Shown: one piece after another, positions 56,610-64,000 of the stretch
Layout: each line of letters starts with the position of its first letter
How positions within the stretch are numbered: position 1 is the stretch's first letter
Assembly (NCBI GenBank): GCA_016716835.1
Contig: JADJUW010000001.1
Coordinates: forward strand, 806,001-870,000
Origin: Myxococcales bacterium
Lineage (GTDB): Bacteria > Myxococcota_A > Polyangia > Haliangiales > Haliangiaceae
DNA length: 64,000 bases
Direction of reading: 5' to 3'
The notes under the pieces: generated by a model
What the model saw: only the letters and a program-made list of their open reading frames with translations
The model's database searches: none
Told to the model about the DNA's origin: nothing
Program-made: the position numbers and the translations under genes

Positions 56610-57979
56610 GGAATTCCTTTCGCGGCCAGGGCCGGTCGAATATAGAGGTGCAGCGCCGCGCTCGGTGCCAGCCAGGTGCGCGCCAGGCGCTGCAAATCAG
56701 CCGAGGTGACGGCGTCGAGTTGCCGTAGATCTTCGATGGCATAGCGCGGATTGCCGGTATAGGCCGCGTATTCGGCGAGGGTTTCGGCGCGCGAGATGAG
56801 CGCCTCGATGCCCCGCAGCAGGCTGCTCTTGATCATTTGGCGTGCCCGGATGAGTTCCGGCTCCGTCGCGCCATCCGCTGCGATGCGGGCGAGCTCCTCG
56901 GTGACGACCGCGGCCATGGTGCTCGCCGCGACGCCGTCGCGGCCAACCGTGTGGATATGGAACTCGCTGCCCAGGCGCATCGTGTCGACAAACGCGGCGA
57001 CCTCGATCGCGAGTTGATCGGTGATCGTCAGCCGCCGCACGAGCCGGCTCGATTCACTGCCACCGAGGATATACGCAAGCACTTGCATCGCGACGATGTC
57101 CTCGCTGTAAGCTGGGGGCGCTCGCCATACCATGATGGCCTTATCGGCCGAGACGTCGTCGGTCGCCTCATGGAGGCGCGGGCCGGCCAGTGGCGTAACC
57201 GCCTCGGCGACGCTGGTCACGGGCCGCGCCGCTGATGGCATCCATGCAAAGTAGGTGTCTATCAGGCGTCGGGCCGTGGCGACGTCAAAATTTCCGACGA
57301 CGACGAGCGTCGCATTGGCGGGGATATAAAAGGTTCGCCAGAAGTCCTCGACATCGGCGAGCGTGGCCGCCGATAGATCGGCCATGCTGCCAATGGTTGG
57401 GTGGGCGTTGCCGTGCCCTGCCGGCCAGAGCAACTCGGGTAAGGCGAGATCCGCCATGCCGTAGGGACGGTCTTCGTACGACTGCCGTCGCTCATTCTTC
57501 ACGACGTCACGCTGGTTGTCGAGCGTCGCTTGCGTCACCGCGTCCCAAAGCCCGGCCATGCGATCGGCCTCAAGCCACAGCGCCAAGGCGAGCTGGCCCG
57601 ATGGCAATTGTTCGAAATAGTTGGTGCGGTCGTTGTTGGTCGTGCCGTTGTTCACGCCCCCAGCTTCCTCGAGCAAGAGGTCGAACTGGCCGTCGCCCAC
57701 GTGCTTTGAGCCCTTGAACATCACGTGTTCAAAGAGATGCGCAAAGCCAGTCTTGCCGGCGACCTCATCTTTGGAGCCGACGTGATACCAAACGTGGACC
57801 ACGACCGAGCCGACCGAGGGATCTGGCTGGAGAATGATCTCAAGCCCATTGGCTAGGCGATAGTGCTCGATGGTGAGCGCCGCCATCGGATCATGGGGGT
57901 GCCGCACGGCAGAGGCGCGCGACTGACAGCCGACGGCCAGCAGGGCGCAGGCCAACACGGCGCAGCGTGGGTTTCTCAT
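56606..57979 (-). CDS. M16 family zinc peptidase, active subunit
   Basis: A 457-residue lipoprotein (MRNPRCAVLACALLAVGCQS, ATG 57979). It shows the intact inverted zinc motif HLFEHVMFKGSKHVGDG (HxxEH), with LDNQRDVVKNERRQS supplying the third ligand Glu, then the LGGSESSRLVRRL and AEYAAYTGNPRYAIEDL C-terminal-domain patterns. It probably degrades short peptides in the periplasm as a heterodimer with the next gene's product. Its stop overlaps the inactive subunit's start by 4 bases, so expression is coupled. It lies 64 bases from the modC stop, on the same strand. Confidence 0.92.
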   Translation of the reverse strand: MRNPRCAVLACALLAVGCQSRASAVRHPHDPMAALTIEHYRLANGLEIILQPDPSVGSVVVHVWYHVGSKDEVAGKTGFAHLFEHVMFKGSKHVGDGQFDLLLEEAGGVNNGTTNNDRTNYFEQLPSGQLALALWLEADRMAGLWDAVTQATLDNQRDVVKNERRQSYEDRPYGMADLALPELLWPAGHGNAHPTIGSMADLSAATLADVEDFWRTFYIPANATLVVVGNFDVATARRLIDTYFAWMPSAARPVTSVAEAVTPLAGPRLHEATDDVSADKAIMVWRAPPAYSEDIVAMQVLAYILGGSESSRLVRRLTITDQLAIEVAAFVDTMRLGSEFHIHTVGRDGVAASTMAAVVTEELARIAADGATEPELIRARQMIKSSLLRGIEALISRAETLAEYAAYTGNPRYAIEDLRQLDAVTSADLQRLARTWLAPSAALHLYIRPALAAKGIP

Positions 57980-58042
57980 GTTGTGGAATGTGGCGAACAG
58001 CTCATGCTTTGACAAGCCTTGATATGGGTTTTGTCCCCACCA

Positions 58043-58777
58043 TCACGCCGGAAATGGCGTCGGGCGGCGCAGCCGCTGCGAGGCGCGAGGCGGCGTGGCG
58101 GTCAGGCGTCCCTCGCGTACGTACAAGACGCGGTCAGTTAACGCGGCGGCCTCACTGGACGAATGCGTGACAAACACCGCAGGCACCCCGACCTCGGCGA
58201 CCACTTGCTTGACGACCTCGGCGAGGGCCACGCGCAGCTCAAAATCGAGCGACGAAAATGGCTCGTCAAACAGCATGACGGTGGGGGCGATGGCAAGCGC
58301 GCGTGCCAGCGCCACGCGCTGCGCCTCACCGCCGGAATAACTCGCCGGCTTGCGCTGCGCGAGGTGGCTCACGCCAAGGCGCGCAAGCAAGTGCGTGGCC
58401 GTCGCCTCTTGCGCCTCTCGCGAGCTGGTTTGGTAAAGGCCGTAGCGTACGTTTTGCTGCGCCGTCAGATGTGGAAACAACGCCAGCCTCTGAAAGACAA
58501 AGGCGACACGCCGCTTTTCGATCGCAAGGTCGACGCCGACGCTTGCCGCACCTGGTGCGGACGAAGGGGCGCGAAACCAAGTCGCGTCGCCAAGTGAAAT
58601 CGTCCCCTCGGCAGGCCTGGAAATGCCCGCGATGGCGGCGAGCAAGGAGCTCTTGCCTGAGCCGGATGGCCCGAGCAGACACGTGATGCCGGGCGGAAAC
58701 GCCTGCGCCGCGACGAGCTGGAACCCGCCAACATGCCGCAGCGTTACATCCACTAGCAGCGACGCCGCGGTGGTCAC
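58043..58777 (-). CDS. modC: Molybdate ABC transporter ATP-binding protein
   Basis: A 244-residue ABC ATPase with GTG start. Walker A is LLGPSGSGKSSLLAAIAG, signature YSGGEAQRVALARAL, Walker B VMLFDEPFSSLD and the H-loop FVTHSSSEAA. The usual C-terminal TOBE (molybdate-regulatory) domain of long ModC proteins is missing: the chain ends about 30 residues after the H-loop. It overlaps modB by 4 bases and follows it on the same strand. modA is 10 kb away. Confidence 0.88.
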   Translation of the reverse strand: MTTAASLLVDVTLRHVGGFQLVAAQAFPPGITCLLGPSGSGKSSLLAAIAGISRPAEGTISLGDATWFRAPSSAPGAASVGVDLAIEKRRVAFVFQRLALFPHLTAQQNVRYGLYQTSSREAQEATATHLLARLGVSHLAQRKPASYSGGEAQRVALARALAIAPTVMLFDEPFSSLDFELRVALAEVVKQVVAEVGVPAVFVTHSSSEAAALTDRVLYVREGRLTATPPRASQRLRRPTPFPA

Positions 58778-59445
58778 GGTGGCAGGCCTTGTTTACCGCG
58801 CATGGACAAGCGATTGGCACCATACATAAGCAAGATGGCGCTGATCGTCATGGCAACGACCATGGCCTCGGCGCGGCGGTCGTGGCCGGCTGCGATTTGG
58901 TTGTAGACGTAGATGGCGCCGGTTTCGGTGCGTCCCGGCACCGAGCCAACGAGCATCCAGGTGACGCCGAAATCACCGAGGCTTTTGGCAAAGCCAAGCA
59001 TCGTTGCGCTCAAGATACCGGGCGCGGCGATGGGCAGCGTGACGGTAAGGAAGGCGCGCCATTTGCTTGCACCAAGCGTGCGCGCGGCCAGCGGCAAAAT
59101 TGGGTCGACGCCCTCAAGCGCCGGGCGCGTACCCTTGATGATGAGCGGCAGCGCCCCGACGACGGCGGCTACGGTAGCGCCCGTAATGGTAAACGCAATC
59201 GATGACCCTGTCAGCGCGTGATAAAAGCGTCCCACCGCGCTATTGGGTCCTAGCGATACCAGCAGATAATAGCCAAGCACGGTCGGCGGCAGGACCATGG
59301 GGGCCGTGACAATCGCATCAAGCAGGTGGCGTCCGCGCAGATTGCGATGGCTCAGCAGCCAGGCCAGCGCCACGCCCAGGGGCAGCGCAATCAAGGTGGC
59401 GACGCCGGCGACGCGAAACGATAAGAGATAGGGCGCCCACTCCAC
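58774..59445 (-). CDS. modB: Molybdate ABC transporter permease
   Basis: A 223-residue inner-membrane protein with about five TM segments and GTG start. The BPD-transporter signature is GASKWRAFLTVTLPIAAPGIL (EAA-loop type), plus APMVLPPTVLGYYLLVSLG and FAKSLGDFGVTWMLVG, all ModB hallmarks. It has overlap-coupled translation with modC. A 9-base gap separates it from the preceding lipoprotein gene on the same strand. Confidence 0.93.
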   Translation of the reverse strand: MEWAPYLLSFRVAGVATLIALPLGVALAWLLSHRNLRGRHLLDAIVTAPMVLPPTVLGYYLLVSLGPNSAVGRFYHALTGSSIAFTITGATVAAVVGALPLIIKGTRPALEGVDPILPLAARTLGASKWRAFLTVTLPIAAPGILSATMLGFAKSLGDFGVTWMLVGSVPGRTETGAIYVYNQIAAGHDRRAEAMVVAMTISAILLMYGANRLSMRGKQGLPP

Positions 59446-59454
59446 GTGCGCCGA

Positions 59455-60693
59455 TTACGGCACCGTCGGCGGCGCGAAACAAGCCGCGAGGTCGGTTTTT
59501 TGCGCCAGCGCAAAGAGCGGTTCGGCGCGGCAGCCCTCGGCGCGGCAACGCCACAGGATGCGATTATTGGGGATGTCAAAATCGAGTTCGCTTGCGAGCA
59601 GGGCGTTGCCACCGAGGACGCCATCGAGTTCGGCGAGCTCATCTTCGCGTAGCTCGGCGCGCAAACCCTGTAGCAACGGCAAGGCGTCGGGAACCACCAA
59701 AAAGTCGATCCCCGCGGCTGGCGCGATGCCAACATGCGCGGGCAGGTTGATGCACAAATCCGAATTGTCGCAGGCGTCTCCGGCAAGGACCCGGGCGCGC
59801 CTCACCAACGATTCGCACGCGCCCCCCGCGTCACCCGTCGTGGTCGACGGCTTGGACGTAAGCTCTAGCCGTGGCAGCACCGCCGCGCGACCGCTGATGC
59901 GCGTGCCCGCATAGTACGTTTGCGACGCGGGCAGATCCGCCAGCATCGGCAGTGAAGGGTCGGCGAGGCGAAGCCGCTCATAGGTTGCTTCGCCGAGCAA
60001 GCTAGTCGCGATTCCCGTGGATATTGTGAACATCGTGTTTACGCCGGCGCCGGAGCTCGTCGTCGAAATCGAGCCATTGACACAGCCATCAAGGACCGGG
60101 CGACGGGCGCCAAGGACGACCGGCGTGCCGCGGACATAGATGGTGCCGCCACCGTAATAGGGCGCCGTGAAGACGGCATCGCACTCGCGAGAACGTTCGA
60201 GCGTGGTGCCGACGATGTCGGGAAACAGGTAAAGCACTTGGGCGACGAAATTGATGCGCAAGGCGTTGCCCGCCAGCGCGTCGGCGCCAATGACGGCTTC
60301 GATCGGGGTCGTCGCGTCTGCCGGTCCCGCGAGGCAGGTGGCCGCGCCGCAAAATGCAAATCGAAAAAAGCCACCCAGCGCGGCACGCGGCGCGCCGTCT
60401 GGCCCTTGCGCGTAGAGGTACAGCGTTTCGGCGCGGCGCTCGATCGGCTCCCCAAGCGCCGCCTGGCGGACGGTCAGCGGCGACAGCACGTCGATGAGCG
60501 CGGGCTTTGCGGCCTCATCGCTGGTGGCAACGCGCGCCACGATCATGCCACCCGCGGCATTCACCTCAATGGCGCGGGCGTCGCTGACGTTTTCATCGCG
60601 GGCGCAGCTGGCCAACGTCAACGCGATGGCGCCTGCGCAGACGCGGCGCACCGTGGAGCGAATGACCGCGCGCTGCATCCGACGCTCCATCAT
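59455..60693 (-). CDS. Lipoprotein with two retropepsin-like halves (unknown)
   Basis: A 412-residue protein with a signal ending IALTLASCAR (start at ATG 60693 or 60690). Each half recalls a clan AA aspartic peptidase lobe: IEAVIGADALAGNALRINF and ELDGVLGGNALLASELDFDI match the conserved GxxxLxxxxxxxD/NF strand of that fold. The catalytic D-S/T-G, however, is not clear in either half (ALIDVLSPLT and FLVVPDAL sit where it should be). Several Cys (ECDAVF, DGCVNG, ESLVRRA with GDACDNSDLC) could pair. It may be a binding or structural protein derived from such peptidases. Its start overlaps the YgfZ-like gene's stop by 4 bases. Confidence 0.6.
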   Translation of the reverse strand: MMERRMQRAVIRSTVRRVCAGAIALTLASCARDENVSDARAIEVNAAGGMIVARVATSDEAAKPALIDVLSPLTVRQAALGEPIERRAETLYLYAQGPDGAPRAALGGFFRFAFCGAATCLAGPADATTPIEAVIGADALAGNALRINFVAQVLYLFPDIVGTTLERSRECDAVFTAPYYGGGTIYVRGTPVVLGARRPVLDGCVNGSISTTSSGAGVNTMFTISTGIATSLLGEATYERLRLADPSLPMLADLPASQTYYAGTRISGRAAVLPRLELTSKPSTTTGDAGGACESLVRRARVLAGDACDNSDLCINLPAHVGIAPAAGIDFLVVPDALPLLQGLRAELREDELAELDGVLGGNALLASELDFDIPNNRILWRCRAEGCRAEPLFALAQKTDLAACFAPPTVP

Positions 60694-61460
60694 ACAAAGG
60701 GCAGCGGGGCCAGCCGGGCCGGGGCATCGTCGACAAAAAGTTGAGCCTCAGGCTCAAGACACGAGCGATGAAGCATGGCCAAGGCAATGAGCCCTAGCTC
60801 TGGCGACGTCGCCACCGAGGTCACCGTACCGGCGCTTGGACGCGAGGCGTGGGAGACGTTGGCGCCAAGCAGCGGTAGTTGCGCGCCCGTTAAGCGTAGG
60901 CCGCACAGCTGTTTTTGTGGTTTGCCTTGCGCATGGACCCGAAACACCGGTTCCTGGCCAACGTAGCACCCTTTCTGATAGTCGAGAAAGTTCGCCAGTG
61001 GCGTCTCAAAGGGTAGGTGCGCGTCGCTGACATCGACGCCGTAGCTGGGGATGCCGGCCGCAACGCGCCATGCATGCACGAGCTCGGAGGAGGCGGGCGC
61101 GCTCGCGGGCCCAAACACGATCGGCGCGTGCCATGCCGCCGCTGGCGAGGTCCATACGCGGTGTTTTGGCCGATCATCGGGCGTGAAGACGACGTCATCC
61201 ATGACCGCATATTTTTCGAGTAGCGCGCGCGTCGCCTCACCAAGCGACGGCTCGCACAGCAGCCAAATATCTTCGGCCGTCTTGCCCATTTCAAAGATGG
61301 ATAAGAGGCGACCTTTGGGGCTTAGGATAGCACCCCACGTCTGCGCGCCCACGCCCAGCGTCTCGACGTTTACGGTGGTCAGGCCCTGTAGAAATCGCAC
61401 GCGGTCGCCACCGGTTACGCGGAGCAACGGGTAGTCCGACTGACTGACCACGAGCGTCAT
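60690..61460 (-). CDS. YgfZ/GcvT-domain folate-binding protein
   Basis: A 256-residue protein of the tRNA-modifying/iron-sulfur-repair YgfZ family. It keeps the signature YQKGCYVGQEPVFRVHAQGKP (KGCYxGQE) with the redox-linked Cys. Also seen are an N-terminal RVTGGDRVRFLQGLTTVNV and WGAILSPKGRLLSIFEM. YgfZ uses folate to help repair or assemble certain Fe-S enzymes. It overlaps the thioesterase stop by 4 bases and is cytoplasmic. It lacks the long extra domain of GcvT. Confidence 0.93.
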   Translation of the reverse strand: MTLVVSQSDYPLLRVTGGDRVRFLQGLTTVNVETLGVGAQTWGAILSPKGRLLSIFEMGKTAEDIWLLCEPSLGEATRALLEKYAVMDDVVFTPDDRPKHRVWTSPAAAWHAPIVFGPASAPASSELVHAWRVAAGIPSYGVDVSDAHLPFETPLANFLDYQKGCYVGQEPVFRVHAQGKPQKQLCGLRLTGAQLPLLGANVSHASRPSAGTVTSVATSPELGLIALAMLHRSCLEPEAQLFVDDAPARLAPLPFV

Positions 61461-61954
61461 GGCTGCCCCTCGGCGGCCAGTCTGCCAGCGGCGGCAAGGC
61501 GTTCGGTCCGTCGCATCTTGGCCTGCGCAAACCGGCGGCGGTCCTCATCGGTTTCGCAAATCAGGGCCGGCACGTCGCGAGGTCGCTGCGCCTGATCGAT
61601 GGCGACAAACGTTAGGTAGGCCGTGGTCGTATTTCGCGGCTTGCGCGAGGCCATGTCTTCGGTGTCGACGCGACACCCCACCTCCATGGAGGTGCGATGG
61701 GCAAAGTTAACCTGAGCCTGCAAGATCACCACCTCACCCACGCGCACCGGTGACATGAAATCGAGGCGATCGATGCTCGCCGTCAGCACGGTGCCGCCAG
61801 CATGCCGCATGGCCGCAACGCCCGCACAGACGTCGATCCATTGCATCATGATGCCGCCAAACATGACGCCGGATTCGCCGTTGGCGTGGCCGGGCATCAC
61901 GATCTGCGTCATCTCGCAACGCGAGGCGCTTGGGGTGAGAATACCGGATGGCAT
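61457..61954 (-). CDS. Acyl-CoA thioesterase, hotdog fold
   Basis: A 165-residue protein resembling YciA/BACH-type thioesterases: MTQIVMPGHANGESGVMFGG, then IMMQWIDVCAGVAAMRHAGG, then TASIDRLDFMSPVRVGEVV, with SMEVGCRV following. The hotdog pattern N-x-x-G-x-x-F-G-G followed by D is clear. It probably hydrolyses short or medium acyl-CoA. It is the first gene of a three-gene overlapping run with YgfZ and the lipoprotein (stop/start overlaps of 4 bases). Confidence 0.9.
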   Translation of the reverse strand: MPSGILTPSASRCEMTQIVMPGHANGESGVMFGGIMMQWIDVCAGVAAMRHAGGTVLTASIDRLDFMSPVRVGEVVILQAQVNFAHRTSMEVGCRVDTEDMASRKPRNTTTAYLTFVAIDQAQRPRDVPALICETDEDRRRFAQAKMRRTERLAAAGRLAAEGQP

Positions 61955-62002
61955 GGCTCGACTATATCATCGAGCGCTCAGGCGCGTTTGGAAACGCCGA
62001 GG

Positions 62003-62134
62003 CTACTTCTTTTTGGTGGCGGGCTTCTTGGCGGCCTTGGTGGTGACCACCTTGGCTTTGGCGCGCGCCTTCTTTTTGGCTTGCGATTTGCGGCGGCGCA
62101 TCTTTGGCGTGTTGCGGTTATCTCGGCGTCCCAT
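62003..62134 (-). CDS. Small basic protein (43 aa), unknown
   Basis: Starts MGRRDNRNTPKMRRRKSQAK at ATG 62134 with a good AGGAG site 7 bases upstream, and ends in a Lys/Ala-rich tail (KAKVVTTKAAKKPATKKK). About half the residues are Lys or Arg. This composition fits a small nucleic-acid-binding or ribosome-associated protein; similar tiny MGRRDN-type proteins are, as far as I recall, common in myxobacteria. The frame extends upstream (to 62188) without a good start. Function is unproven. Confidence 0.7.
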   Translation of the reverse strand: MGRRDNRNTPKMRRRKSQAKKKARAKAKVVTTKAAKKPATKKK

Positions 62135-62206
62135 GGCGTTCTCCTGTGGTATCCCGGGGTGAATATCTCTCCCGCGTGGCGCTGTCAATACGCGGGCACG
62201 GCGGTG

Positions 62207-64000
62207 TCAGTTGCGGAGGGCGATCGAGAGGTGAAATCGGCCCGTGGCGCGGTCAAAGGGCCGGGCGTACAGGGGCAGCGCCCAGTCTGCCGAGACGGTA
62301 CCAAACGGGGTAACGAGGCGCAGCAGCGACACCCCCACCGCGCTACGGAAGGCCCCCAGCGACAGCGTGGTCGCGTTATTGACGATGGCACCGGTATCGA
62401 AGAAAAACCCGGAGGCCACCGAGGCGAACCCTCCGAGCCGCGCCAGCTTGATCTCGAGGTCGATGTTGCCAACCGTGCGGATGTTGCCGCCCGCCGGCAA
62501 AATAATGATTTGTTCGAGGCAGCACAGCGGCGGCACCGCCAAGGCAATTTCCTCGACCGCCAGCCGATCCTCGGCATAGCCGCGGACGGTGTTGTCGCCG
62601 CCAGCGAAGTAGCGCTCGACTTCGGGCAAGAAAACCGCGCCGCCCAGCGGGATGCCGTGGTCGTGCCTCAGATCGAGGCGCAGCGCCAACCTCGAGCCCA
62701 GCGCCCGCATCCATTGGCCATTGAGGTAAAGCTTGGCAAACGTATCTTGCCCCAGCAAGTAGGGGCTAGCGTAGCTCGCACCGAGTTCGACGCGATAGCC
62801 CTTAACGGGGGCCAAGGGATTGAGCTCGCCGCTGCGGTCGGTGCGTGTATCGACATTGAGAACCAGTCCAACCAGGCCGGTAATATCGATGACCGGCACG
62901 CGCGCGTCGGTGGTCGCCTGGACTGGCAGCCGAATTGTCGTCTCATCGCGATTGCGTCGGCGGTAGTCGTAGCGAAACCCCAGACTAATCGACCGCGCCG
63001 AGACGTCGGCGGCTTGGGGGCGTTGCCAGGTGCGACTAGTCTTGAGGGCGCCACCTTGCGTGGTGAGGCGACCGAAACGCTCGGTCTGCTGCGAGCGGGC
63101 AAAAAACGTTAGGTCCACATCGAGACGAGGCCCAAGCGCGCGCCTCACGACCCACCGCGGCAAGCGCGCATTCGCCTCGGCGCCGCTTGTCTCGACGCCT
63201 AGCAGCAACGACCCATCGACTGCGATGCCAACCCCGAACAGATTGGGCAGCCGCGGCGATACGCGGCCAAAGAGCCCGTTCTGCGTCGAAAAGCCACCTT
63301 CGAAATCGAGGTAGAGCTTGCGGTCGTGGCGTTCGACGACGCGCACCAGCACATTGGCGACTTGTTGTTCGCGATCGTCGAAGTTGAGCGCATCGACGAT
63401 GACCGACCCAAACAGGTTCGTGCTGCGTAGCCGCGCCGGACCGTCGCTGTAGAGTTGGCCGGTAAGCAGCTCGCCCTCGGCAAAGCCAAGCTCATCGCGC
63501 AAGACCCACGTCTTGGTTAGGAAGTTCCCGCGCACGATGACCTTGCCGATGCGCAGGCGATTGCGCTCGGTCACGGTAAACCGCACGCTCTTGCGGTTGT
63601 CGGCAGGGCCTGGGGCGCGTACCTCGTACAGCACCTCGGCATGAAGAAAGCCTTTGGCGGTTAACGCGGCCTGGATGGCCGTAGCGGCCTCGCGAAGGGG
63701 TGCCTCGATATTTGGCAGATCGGTGGACGCGACGATGCAGCCGTCGGTTTTTTCGCGAGGTCGCGTTTTGATGGACGCTTGCATGAGCGACAGGGCGGCC
63801 TCGCACGTCAACGTGTGGTCGCCGACAAATTCGATCTCGAGCTGGTCGATGGTATCGGGTAAGCCCTCGTCGACACGGAAGCGAATGTGCAGGCCGCGGC
63901 CGGAGGTGGCGGTCGCGAGGTCGCCGGCGACAAGTGCGGGGTTGCCTAGCGCCCCCGCGGCGTGGGCGATGTCGACCTCGACGGTGGCGTTGGGGTAGCC
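62207..64000 (-). CDS. BamA/TamA-family outer-membrane protein (Omp85), 5' partial
   Basis: The frame is open to the right window edge, so the N-terminus is missing. The visible part (about 595 residues) starts in POTRA domains: GYPNATVEVDI, LHIRFRVDEGLPD and VTERNRLRIGKVIVRGN with LTKTWVLRDEL (the POTRA end). The beta-barrel follows, with the L6 signature YFAGGDNTVRGY (VRGY) and typical terminal strand FHLSIALRN. The POTRA strings suggest a TamA or BamA-like factor that inserts outer-membrane proteins, although a lone Omp85 of other function is possible. It lies 72 bases beyond the 43-aa gene, on the same strand. Confidence 0.9.
   Translation of the reverse strand, partial: GYPNATVEVDIAHAAGALGNPALVAGDLATATSGRGLHIRFRVDEGLPDTIDQLEIEFVGDHTLTCEAALSLMQASIKTRPREKTDGCIVASTDLPNIEAPLREAATAIQAALTAKGFLHAEVLYEVRAPGPADNRKSVRFTVTERNRLRIGKVIVRGNFLTKTWVLRDELGFAEGELLTGQLYSDGPARLRSTNLFGSVIVDALNFDDREQQVANVLVRVVERHDRKLYLDFEGGFSTQNGLFGRVSPRLPNLFGVGIAVDGSLLLGVETSGAEANARLPRWVVRRALGPRLDVDLTFFARSQQTERFGRLTTQGGALKTSRTWQRPQAADVSARSISLGFRYDYRRRNRDETTIRLPVQATTDARVPVIDITGLVGLVLNVDTRTDRSGELNPLAPVKGYRVELGASYASPYLLGQDTFAKLYLNGQWMRALGSRLALRLDLRHDHGIPLGGAVFLPEVERYFAGGDNTVRGYAEDRLAVEEIALAVPPLCCLEQIIILPAGGNIRTVGNIDLEIKLARLGGFASVASGFFFDTGAIVNNATTLSLGAFRSAVGVSLLRLVTPFGTVSADWALPLYARPFDRATGRFHLSIALRN

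Noticed and set aside
61975..62002. Terminator after the 43-aa gene
   Set aside because: The T/A content is coding for the Lys-rich tail; I see no hairpin.

Overview
The window is high-GC, densely coded bacterial chromosome. Its gene content suggests a Myxococcota (myxobacterial, Haliangium/Kofleriaceae-like) genome: Hanks-type Ser/Thr kinases and a pseudokinase joined to a GYF-like domain and an AgmX-type C-terminus, a PrkA-family kinase, many lineage-specific lipoproteins, paired M16 peptidases and an Omp85 protein. The assignment is inferred from gene content. No rRNA or phylogenetic marker comparison could be run.

Layout. 1-10.5 kb is an accessory, rearranged region. It holds the tail of a CcmI/CycH-like cytochrome c biogenesis gene, an orphan-looking low-GC immunity-type gene, a GNAT remnant, a calpain-like fragment and two sets of duplications: a CcmI-tail plus lipoprotein block, and two DUF2007 genes. 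10.5-19 kb carries a small Sm-like protein, a long lipoprotein of carboxypeptidase-regulatory-like repeats, a Ser/Thr kinase, a PrkA-like kinase and a metallophosphoesterase. 18.8-33.8 kb is largely housekeeping: hisS, a CinA-like protein, a metal-ligand-less dihydroorotase with carA, a fused double MlaF-like ATPase with a CysZ-like membrane protein, guaBA, a PerM/AI-2E permease and ychF. 33.8-41.9 kb holds the pseudokinase, a VanW protein, and a divergent pair made of an eCIS-type AAA+ ATPase and a 901-residue Ala-rich helical protein, which is the best candidate for an undescribed system. 41.9-50.6 kb carries tyrS, rny, 5-formyl-THF cyclo-ligase, tRNA-Lys and tRNA-Glu genes, a histidine phosphatase, a damaged tRNA-Glu(CTC), an MFS transporter, modA and tkt. 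51-64 kb carries secreted proteins: a Tsi3-like lipoprotein, a Cys-rich lipoprotein, an M1+M16+M16 peptidase operon, modBC, a YgfZ-like protein, a thioesterase, a 43-aa basic protein and a 5'-partial BamA/TamA-type gene.

How the genes work together. guaB-guaA form a GMP synthesis operon, and the inactive dihydroorotase with carA belongs to pyrimidine synthesis. The EI24/CysZ-like gene and the double ATPase form a probable transport operon. The M16 pair plus M1 peptidase overlap start-to-stop and are probably translationally coupled. modBC lies 10 kb from modA, so the molybdate transporter genes are split.

A caution for any reader: four conserved genes (prkA-like, carA, guaA and a short-chain dehydrogenase) each carry one single-base frameshift, and one tRNA carries two homopolymer-type indels. 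In carA and guaA the break falls inside near-invariant motifs. This looks more like residual assembly indels than real gene loss, so broken genes elsewhere in the window, including some called remnants, should be judged with that in mind.
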